From Methanosphaera sp. BMS (GTDB lineage Archaea > Methanobacteriota > Methanobacteria > Methanobacteriales > Methanobacteriaceae): a DNA stretch of 64,000 nt. The DNA is taken from NCBI RefSeq assembly GCF_003268005.1, contig NZ_CP014213.1:1364001-1428000 (forward strand). The letters are read 5' to 3'. The translations under genes were made by a program, and so were the position numbers. Every line of letters starts with the position of its first letter. Positions within the stretch are counted from its first letter, which is position 1. This document shows positions 52,701 through 61,300 of this stretch, piece after piece. Under the pieces are notes generated by a model. That model did no database searches, was not told the DNA's origin, and saw only the letters and a program-made list of their open reading frames with translations.

Positions 52701-54822
52701 TTATTGCACTTGCATTAGGAGCCGTATTATTGGTAAATACTGTTGTATTAATGTTTATTGTTCCGTTTTCATTGATTATTGCTCCACCAGTGATATCTGC
52801 ATGGTTGAATTCTATTGTAGAGTTTGTGATGTTTAGATTACTGGCGTTACTGTTAACTATTGCTCCACCATTCTTTGCCTTGTTATATTTAATTGTGGTG
52901 TCACTTATAATTACATTGCTTGTAATTTCAATTGTATCCGTAGAGCCAATCGGTGCAGTTTTCATGTTTTTTTCAAAGACAAATTCAATTTCAGGTAGTA
53001 TTACAATGCTGCTTATAGCACCTGCCTCATCAGTGGCGGTATTGTTGTTTATTGTTGAATGGGTAATTGTTAAATTTCCATTTAAATTCCCAATAGCACC
53101 TATATTACTAGCATTGTTATTTTCCAAAGTGGTATTGTTAATGGTTATATTTCCCTGTGAGTTAAAGACTGCTCCCACATTTAATGCACTGTTATTTTTT
53201 AAGGTACTGTTATCTATTGTAATAACTGCACAATTATTCATAACTTCAAAAATAAATGGAAACATACTTCCCGATTGCATCGTTTCATAAATTGGTTCAA
53301 GCGTGTTAACTATTGCCCCACCTGTTAATGCTTCATTGTTTTCTAATGTAGTATTGTTAATGTTTACAATACCCCCTTCATTGAAGATTGCTCCACCATA
53401 TTCAGCTGAGTTATCTCCTAATGTACTGTCCTTAAGGTCAATGATAACATAATCTTTTGGAGATATCGGATCATCGGATGCTGTTTTAATTGATTTCGTC
53501 CAATCTCCATACATATAAGGCATTAGATGATTGAAGATTGCACCACCCAATGGGGCCCCATTATTCTTTAATGTACTGTTTATAATTGTAATATTGGAAT
53601 AAGTATCTTCCATACCATCTTCAGATAATGCAGCCTTAATTGTATTGGAAAGTGATGGTAGAGGACCATATCCACTATCTAAGTCATTGGCTATTGCCCC
53701 ACCTGCCTTATTAGCTGTGTTGTTAATTAGGTTAGTGTCTTTTATAGTTATATTTCCAACATTGTATATTGCACCTGCTACGGTAGCATTGTTATCGGTA
53801 AAATTACATTTGACAATAGAAACATTATATTTATATGTATCATCTGCATTGTCACCTATTATGCCTGGAGTTTCTATTATACCACCATTATCTCCAATCG
53901 TATTATATAATGCTCCCCCTGTATCAGCAGTGTTATTTCTTAGGGTAACATGAGTCATGTTTAAATTACTATAATAATTGTAGATGGCTCCTCCCTTATT
54001 AGCACTGTTATGTTCTAGAGTAACATTATTTAAAGTTAGATTACCTTCCCAATTGTCTATTGCACCACCACAACTTGAATCTGCACTGTTATGTTCAAAG
54101 TAGGAGTCTGTAATAGTAAGATTACCCAAATTTTCTATTGCACCACCATCTCCACCAACGTTGTTATATGCAAATTTGGAGCCGGTAATAGTAATAACAT
54201 GATTATTCAATATTGCACCACCATAATCAGCTGTGTTATTTGTGAAGTTGGAGTCGGTTATTATCAGTGTTCCCTCATTATATATTACACCACTCCATGA
54301 TGAAGATGCATTTGTGATTGTGATGTTTTTTAGAATTAAAGTACAATCTTCACTTACCCAGAATACTTGTTGTTTTTGTCCATCAATTGTTTGTCCGTTT
54401 CCGTCAATAGTGACTTGTATATTTGGATTTTCTATAGTTATCACACCAGTACTTTCATAAGTACCCTGTTGTAATTTTATTTCTGTTGATGTTTCTAAGT
54501 TTTCAATCTTTTCCTTAAGATCAGCGTAGCTTGTTACTGTTTCAGGGTCTTGTTTAATGTCCTTGTTTGTTTCATCTTTTGTAATAGTCTTTGTTGAACT
54601 TTCTTTTATATTATCTTTTAGATTTTCATCTGTTTGTATATTATGTTTTATATTTATCTTATCTTTTACAGCATTTGTTTGTAATAATGCATGTGTATCT
54701 TGTACTATTTGTTCCTGCGTATCATCAATACTGTTTGTATCCTCCGATACTTCATTGGCATTTACTAGTCCAGCTAGCAGTACCAGTATTGAAAGAAATA
54801 GTATTATTTTTTTATATTTCAT
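49792..54822 (-). CDS. Adhesin-like protein, 1676 aa
   Basis: The frame runs from an ATG at 54822; a TTG two codons upstream is not needed. Signal peptide MKYKKIILFLSILVLLAGLVNA (cleavage near 22). A Lys/Asp/Thr-rich linker (about 23-95) with many KDN/TKDE strings precedes a beta-helix region (about 110-770) of GGAIYN/GGAIVN/GAI repeats of irregular length, with polar loops such as DGMEDTYSN and EDVSIIKNIFDDG. Six Ig-like domains (NTKLTLKVSNSTPIN) cover about 770-1335, and the C-terminal module to 1676 matches the neighbouring 2811-aa protein almost residue for residue (VFFKVNGITLKDANNET, AYMSQRNTTTKIRVVN). There is no membrane anchor. The TATA-like box TTATAAATA near 54878-54886 lies about 60 nt upstream of the start. 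It is a paralogue of the left neighbour with a reduced beta-helix region; surface adhesin-like, ligand unknown. Confidence 0.9.
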   Translation of the reverse strand: MKYKKIILFLSILVLLAGLVNANEVSEDTNSIDDTQEQIVQDTHALLQTNAVKDKINIKHNIQTDENLKDNIKESSTKTITKDETNKDIKQDPETVTSYADLKEKIENLETSTEIKLQQGTYESTGVITIENPNIQVTIDGNGQTIDGQKQQVFWVSEDCTLILKNITITNASSSWSGVIYNEGTLIITDSNFTNNTADYGGAILNNHVITITGSKFAYNNVGGDGGAIENLGNLTITDSYFEHNSADSSCGGAIDNWEGNLTLNNVTLEHNSANKGGAIYNYYSNLNMTHVTLRNNTADTGGALYNTIGDNGGIIETPGIIGDNADDTYKYNVSIVKCNFTDNNATVAGAIYNVGNITIKDTNLINNTANKAGGAIANDLDSGYGPLPSLSNTIKAALSEDGMEDTYSNITIINSTLKNNGAPLGGAIFNHLMPYMYGDWTKSIKTASDDPISPKDYVIIDLKDSTLGDNSAEYGGAIFNEGGIVNINNTTLENNEALTGGAIVNTLEPIYETMQSGSMFPFIFEVMNNCAVITIDNSTLKNNSALNVGAVFNSQGNITINNTTLENNNASNIGAIGNLNGNLTITHSTINNNTATDEAGAISSIVILPEIEFVFEKNMKTAPIGSTDTIEITSNVIISDTTIKYNKAKNGGAIVNSNASNLNITNSTIEFNHADITGGAIINENGTININTTVFTNNTAPNASAINNTGNATIYNNTFKTNKADMKGKAIINEATAVIKDNINDETSTYYGTIYTKGEDVSIIKNIFDDGIVNTTITISTNNTNPYVGDKVKISFLLEENQTRTPVASQTLKITVDGKTYTRTTNANGIATVEYTLNSTLTKVTAKFEGNGIYNVSNQTLNINAKKINTKLTLKVSNSTPINNTSINITATLTDVNGKKLSGHNVTLNINGKNVTAKTDANGIITQAYTPTKVEKQTITAAYAGNNQYINSSAKITITVKKINTKLAVKVSNSTPVNNTAITITATLTDADNKAVPNQNVTLTVAGKTFTVKTNTNGVATQSYTPTKVETQTITATYKGDSQHNNSTATANITVKKLNTKLAVKASNTSPVNSTPINITVTLTDVDGNKLSGQNVTITVGGKTFNVKTNASGVATQSYTPTKVETQTITATYKGDSKYVNSTATTSITVKKINTKLAVKVSNTTPTLNTSINITATLTDINGNKLSGQNVTLTVGGKTYTVKTNSNGVAIQSYTPTKVETQKITATYNGDSKYTGSTATSNITVRKIDTKLTLKVSNSTPVNNTQISITATLTDANNNKLASQVVTLNVNGKTYNVTTNKEGVAMLNYTPTKVESQTITATYKGNSQDNNSTATTKITVINKYNTKVTMTPSSGVIGEKLTLKATVLDQNNAKVTDGNVIFKINGVTIKDNGKLSGSSNPLKVKVVNGVATATIIPDVSMKSASTITASYVGTDIYNKSASSPANITISPRNATIEITLSKKIIKQGQVLTITARVYDTTNGKKSANLTAYDGEYVFFKVNGITLKDANNETLKVKLVNGVATINYTVPLGIAGIMDCTTMAPKNHTVIAGYYNKNYDTVSQVPTFQVERSNITLEIANATVNNKTHKLSLKVTVKDYLGNVVAGPNKFVIKVNGYSITNGTQAMYYYSVDGILTINNIDIPVYNKYNNIEVVTQDRLAYMSQRNTTTKIRVVN
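51415..51610 (-). repeat. Ig-like unit near-identical to 42905-43100
   Basis: Partner of the block in the 2811-aa ALP gene; see the 72-nt identity 51538-51609 with 43025-43096. It encodes an Ig-like repeat containing TLTDVDGNKLSGQNVTITV. Confidence 0.85.
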
Positions 54823-55535
54823 ATTCAATTACATCCATATATTTTTCTTTTTAATCGAACAATTACTGTTCTTGATTATTTATAAGTCTTTTGTATAATA
54901 TTAATTTTTCTAGTTTTTTTAAAGAATTAAAATACTTTAATTCATTCATTATATTCCCTAATAAGAGTAATTTTTCAATTATACAATAGATATATGAATA
55001 TTCTTTAATTTAATATAATTCAAAGAATGCATCCCTATTTTTTTTCATAATCTGTTGTTATACTTTGTTTTATAGTTTTCATTTTTAAAATATAATCTAT
55101 AATCACATCCATCTTTTTTCCAGTCATGATACTTTTTATCAAATGATTTTTGGATAAGTATAAAATCAAATTTAATAAAGAGGAATATATTTATAGATGA
55201 AAATCATATATAACTTTTTAGAGATAAAAAAATATTTTAACATTTAATCACCAGAATTTCATTATTATAATCCGGGTAATATTTTGTAAATAGTACCTTT
55301 CAATAATAGATAAGTGTTATTGATGGGATTATTTTTAAGGATATTTTTACTCAAGAAGTAAAACATTGCAAAAATAGCATTTTTAAAACATTACATATAC
55401 ATGTAATTGTTGATTTTTGATAGTTTAATGAGATTTGGAAAAACAGAGGAAAGAGGAAAATATTTATCATGATTTATCATAATTACATGGTAAAATCCAT
55501 AATGATACATAATGATTTTGGACCCTTTGGAAAAA

Positions 55536-55571
55536 TTTTACTTCGTTATAGTACAGTATAGCGAAGTAAAA
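55536..55571. repeat. Long inverted repeat (possible hairpin RNA or protein site)
   Basis: TTTTACTTCGTTATA and TATAGCGAAGTAAAA flank a GTACAG hexamer. The arms pair over 15 positions with a single G-T wobble. It is far from any gene end (more than 350 nt on either side), so a terminator role is not obvious. Confidence 0.6.
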
Positions 55572-55910
55572 AAATATTCCTAGAAATTTAGAAAAATAAA
55601 GCATGAACTTGCATCCATAGATAAAAACAATACCCAGAATGATTATGGATTGATACAAATAATACCCAGAATTTTGAAAAAATAGTCTCATTCAAATATT
55701 AATCCCATAACCAGTTATTTAAAAGTATAAGTGAGAACTGAGAATTAATAGGAAGTAAAACGATAATACTGTACATAAAATAATAGAAATAAGTAGAAGA
55801 CTTTAATAATTATAGATAACTATTAAAAATAATAATAAAAAAAAACATTAAAATCTAGACAAAACACTTTTTTATAGAAGTAATACTATAAAAAATTAAA
55901 AAATCAAAAC

Positions 55911-55921
55911 ATTTATATATA
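55911..55921 (+). promoter_or_regulatory. TATA box of the 55955 operon
   Basis: ATTTATATATA lies about 38 nt upstream of the ATG at 55955, which predicts a leader of only about 10-15 nt. This fits the absence of a ribosome binding site there. Confidence 0.5.
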
Positions 55922-55954
55922 ACATGTAACATATTCCCTCTTGTAAAAAAGATT

Positions 55955-56470
55955 ATGATAAAAAGAGATACCTTGAAAAATATTACAATAAATAATAAAA
56001 GATTTGAACTCAAATACCTCAATTTAATAAATCTGATTGAAAAAGAAGATGACAAAAGTAAATCTTACTTTAATAATAGTTTACTTATCTTAACTGTAGA
56101 GTCTACCTTAATAATCAGCTTATTATTAAATATAAACTGGAAAATGATTAGTTATTTTCATTTAATCATTATCTTATTTAATTTATTAATATTATTTTCA
56201 ATAAATATCGGATTAAAATATTTTAAAAAATCCATTGACAACAAGGACATCATCACTATAGAACCAAGTGAAGAAACTGAAAAAATAAAACTTAGACCTG
56301 AGGACTATTTGACTCAAATCAATCTGGATTATGAAAAAAACAATTACAAAAATAGAGAAATATTAAATGATAAACGATTTGCCAATAATCAAGGAATAAA
56401 ATTTTTAAGATATGGAATTATATACTTATCATTTTTCTTAAGTTATCTTTTGATTAACGTATTATTATAG
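55955..56470 (+). CDS. Three-TM membrane protein of unknown function
   Basis: 171 aa. The N-terminal 40 residues are a charged helix (KRFELKYLNLINLIEKEDDKSK). Then come two close hydrophobic segments (about 42-60 and 66-88), a charged cytoplasmic part (about 90-148; EPSEETEKIKLRPEDYLTQINLDYEKNN) and a third segment (about 150-171) ending the protein. The ATG has no ribosome binding site but a TATA box about 38 nt upstream supports it as the first gene of a unit. The next gene starts 9 nt after the stop, so the two are almost certainly co-transcribed. I do not recognise the family. The helix, 2TM, helix, TM layout is seen in various small effector or sensor membrane proteins, but nothing here identifies a role. 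Confidence 0.75.
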   Translation: MIKRDTLKNITINNKRFELKYLNLINLIEKEDDKSKSYFNNSLLILTVESTLIISLLLNINWKMISYFHLIIILFNLLILFSINIGLKYFKKSIDNKDIITIEPSEETEKIKLRPEDYLTQINLDYEKNNYKNREILNDKRFANNQGIKFLRYGIIYLSFFLSYLLINVLL

Positions 56471-56479
56471 GTGATTAAA

Positions 56480-56665
56480 ATGATTGATAAAGAGAATTTT
56501 GACTGGGATGAATATTACAACACGCATCCCGACTATCAAAGACGTGTAGACATTTTAATGGATCCACGAGAAGACTATAAATATGCACCACCCCCATTAC
56601 ATGTGCAAATCAAGGAATTCTACCAGTCACTTAAAGAAAAAATAAATAAACTACGCTCCAAATAA
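56480..56665 (+). CDS. Small soluble protein, 61 aa, unknown
   Basis: The ATG at 56480 is preceded by GGTGAT at 56470-56475; the in-frame GTG at 56471 is part of that site and is a less likely start. The sequence is hydrophilic and mixed-charge (MIDKENFDWDEYYNTHPDYQRRVDILMD, then a PPP turn and a basic helix KEFYQSLKEKINKLRSK). No membrane segment and no known domain was recognised. It follows the three-TM gene by 9 nt and is the last gene of that unit, before a hairpin terminator. It may be a cytoplasmic partner of the membrane protein; this is inferred from the operon only. Confidence 0.7.
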   Translation: MIDKENFDWDEYYNTHPDYQRRVDILMDPREDYKYAPPPLHVQIKEFYQSLKEKINKLRSK

Positions 56666-56668
56666 TCA

Positions 56669-56700
56669 TAGATGAATATTCATCTAATCAATCCTTTTTT
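56669..56700 (+). terminator. Palindrome plus T-tract terminator
   Basis: TAGATGAATATTCATCTA is a perfect 18-bp palindrome starting 4 nt after the stop of the 61-aa gene and is followed by a run of T from 56694. Confidence 0.6.
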
Positions 56701-56891
56701 TAAAAGATTGAACTCAAGAAATAAACATTATTGATGAATCACAAGCCTATTTTTTTAATTTATTCATCAAATCAATTGAAACTTGACATGCAATATAGAA
56801 AAAAAGCAGATGGGTAAATTAATCTTAGCCAGAAACCATATAATACTATACTCTAATTCCAATATATATTCGTGTAAAAGTTGATTTAACC

Positions 56892-56929
56892 AAAATTTAT
56901 ATAAGTTTATGAAATAGGTAAAATTTCAT
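56892..56929 (+). promoter_or_regulatory. Promoter and possible operator of the J-domain gene
   Basis: A BRE-like ACCAAAA run precedes a strong TTTATATA box (56896-56903). About 25 nt downstream, around the expected start site, lies the inverted repeat ATGAAAT (56909-56915) with ATTTCAT (56923-56929), 7 nt apart. The leader to the ATG at 57029 would be about 100 nt. Confidence 0.5.
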
Positions 56930-57028
56930 CGTAAAATATACTATAAGCCAATTACATATAATATCATGAGAGTGAAATACGAAAAATAAAGAAAAAAAGT
57001 ATGTGAAAAAATATTCGGAGGAACTAAA

Positions 57029-57601
57029 ATGACCAAATATATTCAAGATTATTATGGCATATTAAATGTAGAATCAGATGCAGATAATGAAACAATTAAA
57101 GAAGCATATGAATGCAACATGAAAAAGTATCATCCTGACGTCAATAATGGTGCTAAAGCCCAGAAAAAATATGAATTAAGCCAGGAAGCATATGACGTAT
57201 TATCTGATGGTGATAAAAGAAAAGAATATGATAAATTAAGGGAAAAAGCCTTAGCCAACCAAAAGAAAAAAGAAGAGAAAGAAAAAGCCAAACAGGACTT
57301 TGATTACGATAAATCAAGTAAAACATCATCCAAGAAAGGCAGATCATCATTCAAAGGCAAAAGGGGTTCTTCCTTCAAGGGTCGCGGAAGATCAAAAAGC
57401 AACCTTTCAAGTTCTTTTGATGTGTTGAAAGGTTTGGAAAAAGGAGGCAGTGTTTCAAAAGTTTTAGGTGCTGGAGTTAAAGCAGGAAACTCAGGTTCAT
57501 TATTCTCATTATCCAAATTGATTTTAGGTGGTGCCGCTACTGCTTATGGTGTTAAAAAAGGAAGAGACTATGTAAATAAAGGTAGAAAAAACCAAAACTA
57601 A
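57029..57601 (+). CDS. J-domain (DnaJ-like) protein with basic tail
   Basis: 190 aa; a GGAGG site lies just upstream of the ATG. Residues about 5-70 are a J-domain (DYYGILNVESDADNETIKEAYECNMKKYHPDVNN, with the invariant His-Pro-Asp at 35-37, then AYDVLSDGDKRKEYD), predicted to stimulate an Hsp70 (DnaK) ATPase. The Gly/Phe and zinc-finger regions of classical DnaJ are absent. Instead there is a Lys/Glu helix (about 72-95), a Ser/Lys/Gly/Arg-rich basic stretch (SSFKGKRGSSFKGRGRSKS, about 105-125) and a Gly/Ala-rich C-terminus with a weakly hydrophobic segment (LSKLILGGAATAYGVKKG). The basic part could bind nucleic acid or ribosomes; that is a guess. Single gene with its own promoter. Confidence 0.85.
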   Translation: MTKYIQDYYGILNVESDADNETIKEAYECNMKKYHPDVNNGAKAQKKYELSQEAYDVLSDGDKRKEYDKLREKALANQKKKEEKEKAKQDFDYDKSSKTSSKKGRSSFKGKRGSSFKGRGRSKSNLSSSFDVLKGLEKGGSVSKVLGAGVKAGNSGSLFSLSKLILGGAATAYGVKKGRDYVNKGRKNQN

Positions 57602-57859
57602 CCACCCCTCACCTTCTTTTTACTTTAAAATAAACTTTTTTTATATAAAACTATATTAATGATGTTGTTTCTTTAATTTTAATAATTTATGATCCCATTA
57701 TACCTATTGAATCATTAAATTGAATAAACTTTTTGTCTACAAACATAGTACATATATGTAAACATTATATCCAGTATGATTATATTAACAAATAGGATAT
57801 TATAATTAAGAAAAATTCCATTTAAGACATGAAATTATTAATAATCGACTGGTGATTAT

Positions 57860-57997
57860 ATGGAAAACAAAATAGATGTATCTTGTTAAAAAATCTGGTC
57901 ACTAGCATGTGTTTCTTTAGTATTATTCAGCGTATTCACATGTTTTACGCTATTTAAAATCTTCTTTTTAATCCATTTACCACCTAAAAATAGATAG
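57860..57997 (+). pseudogene. Small membrane-protein ORF interrupted by a TAA
   Basis: An ATG with a GGTGAT site 4 nt upstream opens a frame reading MENKIDVSC, then TAA at 57887-57889, then continues in the same frame as KIWSLACVSLVLFSVFTCFTLF, KIFFLIHLPPKNR and stops at 57995-57997. Ignoring the first stop, the product would be a 45-residue protein with one hydrophobic helix and a basic end. A point mutation in a real small gene is the simplest reading. TAA is not recoded in methanogens, so read-through is unlikely. The frame could also be chance. Confidence 0.4.
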
Positions 57998-58292
57998 TTT
58001 CTTTAATCCACCATAATCCAAGTTAAAAGTAGTACGTTATATTCTTTAACAATTATTTATTCTTTTATTATAAACTATATATGATACGTGTAATACATTT
58101 AGGTAATCAAGTAATATTTAGTTTTATAAGATATACTTTAATAAATAATTGATTAAAAGTATAATACGAAAAATGGATTTAAAGGCTTTTTTTAGGTAAT
58201 TAATACTATAACACCGTTATTTAGAAAAAAAGTAATAACAATATTTAAATAAGTATTAAAACATAATATTATTGATGTTCAATAAGTAATTA

Positions 58293-58302
58293 TTATAAAA
58301 AA
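58293..58302 (+). promoter_or_regulatory. TATA-like box of the FmdE-domain gene
   Basis: TTATAAAAAA would place the transcription start near 58323-58328, exactly at the left arm of the inverted repeat 58324-58351, with a leader of about 70 nt. Confidence 0.4.
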
Positions 58303-58323
58303 ATAATAAATTATTAACCATAA

Positions 58324-58351
58324 TTGCATTTAACTACAAGTTAAAATGCAA
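58324..58351 (+). promoter_or_regulatory. Inverted repeat at the predicted start of the FmdE-domain transcript
   Basis: TTGCATTTAACT (58324-58335), ACA, then AGTTAAAATGCAA (58339-58351). The arms are perfectly complementary except for one extra A. It may be an operator of a metal- or cofactor-responsive repressor or a 5' hairpin. It does not match a known riboswitch that I recognise. Confidence 0.45.
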
Positions 58352-58397
58352 AATAAAAAGAACATCACCAATATAATTAAATAAAAAGGAGGAAAAC

Positions 58398-61300
58398 ATG
58401 AGAAAACAAGTATATCTAATAACATTCCTTGCATTATTCTTAGTAATGTTAGGTACTGTTGCTGCAGCAGATGTTACTAACGACAACACTACAATGACAA
58501 CAAGTAACGCTAATACAGTCGACAATTCAAATGTTATGGTAACTTCAGAAACACCAAATGCTGACGATAGCATTTCAGATTCTCAAGAAATTGAAACTTC
58601 CGAAAAAAATATAGACGTTAAAGTAGATTATCAATACTCAGATGATGTGAAAACAGTCACCCCTGATTTCTATATATTTTCAAACGGCAGTGAAATTAAA
58701 TTTAACAGATCAATAAATTCAAACAATGGATTTACACTTAAATTTAATGACAGTATATTAAATACCGAATACAACATCACCGCTATGACATCCGGATATA
58801 ACTCCGAAAGTAAAATAATCACTTCAACAGATAAACCAGTAACCTTTAAATTAACAGCTACTGAAGCATATAAACTCGGTAGGGATGCAACAATCGCTGC
58901 TGATAAGGTATTGAATTTCAATGGTGCTGACGATGTTTTAGTAGTAACTTCTGCAGGAGTTGCCAGATTAAACAACAAAACTACTGAAGAAGCTATTGAA
59001 GGTATCTTAAACTATGGAAGTAGCAAAATATCCTATACCGATATTTTAATGTTAAGAGATAGTGCAGTTGATCCTATTGACTTTGCATTTATTACAAAAA
59101 AAGGTAAGGATTTACAAGTTGTTGTCTATGAAAATGCTTCCCTTAAACCATCATACTTAGGAACAATTTCAAAAGACATGACCAAACAAGAGTGGAATGC
59201 CTATTTTAATGCATTAAGTGGTGAAAATGCATGGTCATTTGCTAGTTTAGCAAATGGTTGGGCAGCCGGAGTATCAAGAGAAGTACTTCAAGAGGCTGCA
59301 TTCCATGGACACATTTGTGAAGGTACACTTGGTGGATATAGTATTGTTAAAGCATTACTTCAGTATTACCCTCCAGTACAAGAAACATCTATGGGTGGAG
59401 GTTCCCCTGGAGACATAACATCCTATAAAATATTAGGAGTTCCAGGCGGATCAGATGATGATGCTGCAATGTTCTTCTTAGATGCAACTGTAGGTAAAAT
59501 AGGTTATGTTGGAATAGACACCACGGCAACAGGTGCTACCGAAAACATGATTGGATTTATCAGATGGTTTGCAAATGATAAAACCGGCGATTTAATAATC
59601 ATGACCTTTGATTCCAACAAAACCAAAGCAGATTTCACGAAAGAAACAGGAATCAACCCAGATGCAGGAAGTCTAGAAGAATTACAATATGACACTTGGT
59701 GGATTAACAAAATTAACAACCGTCCTGAAGAATTAGTAACATTCCTATATGAATTTACTAACTTAACTGAAGAACAATACTACTACTTGATGGGAACAGC
59801 TAGTGACGTAGTCCAAGATGAAGATCACAGCATACAAGCTATTGATTCACATGGATTAGACATGGAATATATCTTATCATTAAACTTACCAAAAGCTAAA
59901 AGAACAACCACAACAGCCAATGTTGGTTCTTTAAGTGACAGCCAAATGAAAAACATAGGAATAAAAGCTGCTACCAAAGGTAAAGAAATATTTGAAAAAG
60001 AATTAGGAATAGACATATTCAAAGATGACATCGACTTCGCTGTATTTACATCAGCAGGATATGTTTACTTAGAAGGCCAGGAAACTGTTTTAGTTAGAGA
60101 CGGTCTTTATGAAACATTAGGTACAAGCTTATACAGTAAAGACATGCTACAATACCATCAAGCTCTCTGGAAACCGTTATGGTTTGCATTCATCATGCGT
60201 AACCCTAACAGTGATGATGTATATGCAGCATACTTAAGATATAATCCTGACGGAACATTCTTCGTAGGAGACTTAAACGGTTCTAAAGTAGTCAATATTG
60301 GTATTGACACATTAAATAATTCTGAAAAATTAGCCGAAATCCAAAAAACGTTTATGCCCGACGGCAACTGGTTCAGTATACAAACAATTGCAAACGCTTG
60401 GAAAGCAAATCCAAACTTCGATCAGATAATGTCCTTCCTATACCACAACCACGTATGTCCAGGTGTACAACCAGGATTCTTTATAACAGATTACATACAG
60501 AAAAATTATCCATTACATGAAAATGAATCATACACATACATCGCTTCAAGTACCTACTGTAAAGATGACAGTTTAACCTACATCTTAGGCATATCCCCTG
60601 GTATGGGAACGTTTATTGTTCAAAAATTACCAAATAGCGAAACTGAATCATCATATGTTGAAGGCGGAACTGATGAAGGAGTATTAGTTGTATGGGATGA
60701 TGCTAAAAAAGTTGGTAAAGCATCAATAATCACATTCAAATGGCCAGTAGTTGATACAAGTATGTATTCTACTTCAGAAGCTAAACGTGCAACACAAATC
60801 CAGGCATTCATTGACTTAAACAAAGGTAACCCTAATGATAAAATATTGGAAGAACCTGTTGTTAAAGCTAGTGAAGAAAGATTTATCAATGAAGAACAGT
60901 TTAACTTACTTAAATCTGGTTCTGGTGACTTGAACACTATGACATTCATAAAAAATCTTCCAGTATTAACTGAAGAGGAAGTAATGGCACAAAACTCTGC
61001 AAATCAAAATGCTACAGATGACAACAACGAAAATACACAAAACAACAACACAAACAACAACCAAAACACTAATCAAAACACTAATCAAAATAACAACCAA
61101 AACACTAATCAAAATAACAACAATAATCATAGATCATCTTCCAACACAAACAGATACACAAGTTCAAGCATATCTGCATCACCAAACACAGTATCTGTAG
61201 GTACTACTGTAGCAGCAACAGCTGCTCTTGCAGAAAACACCGAAACTTCAGATAATCCTGCAGATACACAGGAAAGTCCTGAATCATCAGAAAGTCCTGA

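Larger units (their letters stand above)
54823..55954. other. AT-rich gap with an inverted repeat
   Basis: About 1.1 kb without a convincing gene; the short frames at 55467-55691 and 55855-56055 have no ribosome binding site and spurious-looking composition. It contains the ALP promoter near 54880, a strong inverted repeat at 55536-55571, a 12-bp direct repeat AATACCCAGAAT at 55629-55640 and 55661-55672, and the promoter of the next operon near 55911-55920. Confidence 0.55.
57602..58397. other. AT-rich gap with a broken small ORF and a promoter region
   Basis: Contains a T-rich terminator for the J-domain gene (about 57612-57642), the interrupted small membrane-protein frame at 57860-57997, and the promoter and inverted repeat of the next gene (58293-58351). 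Nothing else was recognised. Confidence 0.55.

Noticed and set aside
55629-55672. Two copies of AATACCCAGAAT considered as CRISPR or tandem repeat
   Set aside because: Only two copies of 12 bp; too short and too few for an array.
55467-55691. 74-codon minus-strand frame covering the inverted repeat
   Set aside because: Composition follows the AT bias, no ribosome binding site, and the strong inverted repeat inside it argues for a non-coding element.
55855-56055. 66-codon minus-strand frame
   Set aside because: Overlaps the start and promoter of the better supported three-TM gene and has no start signal.
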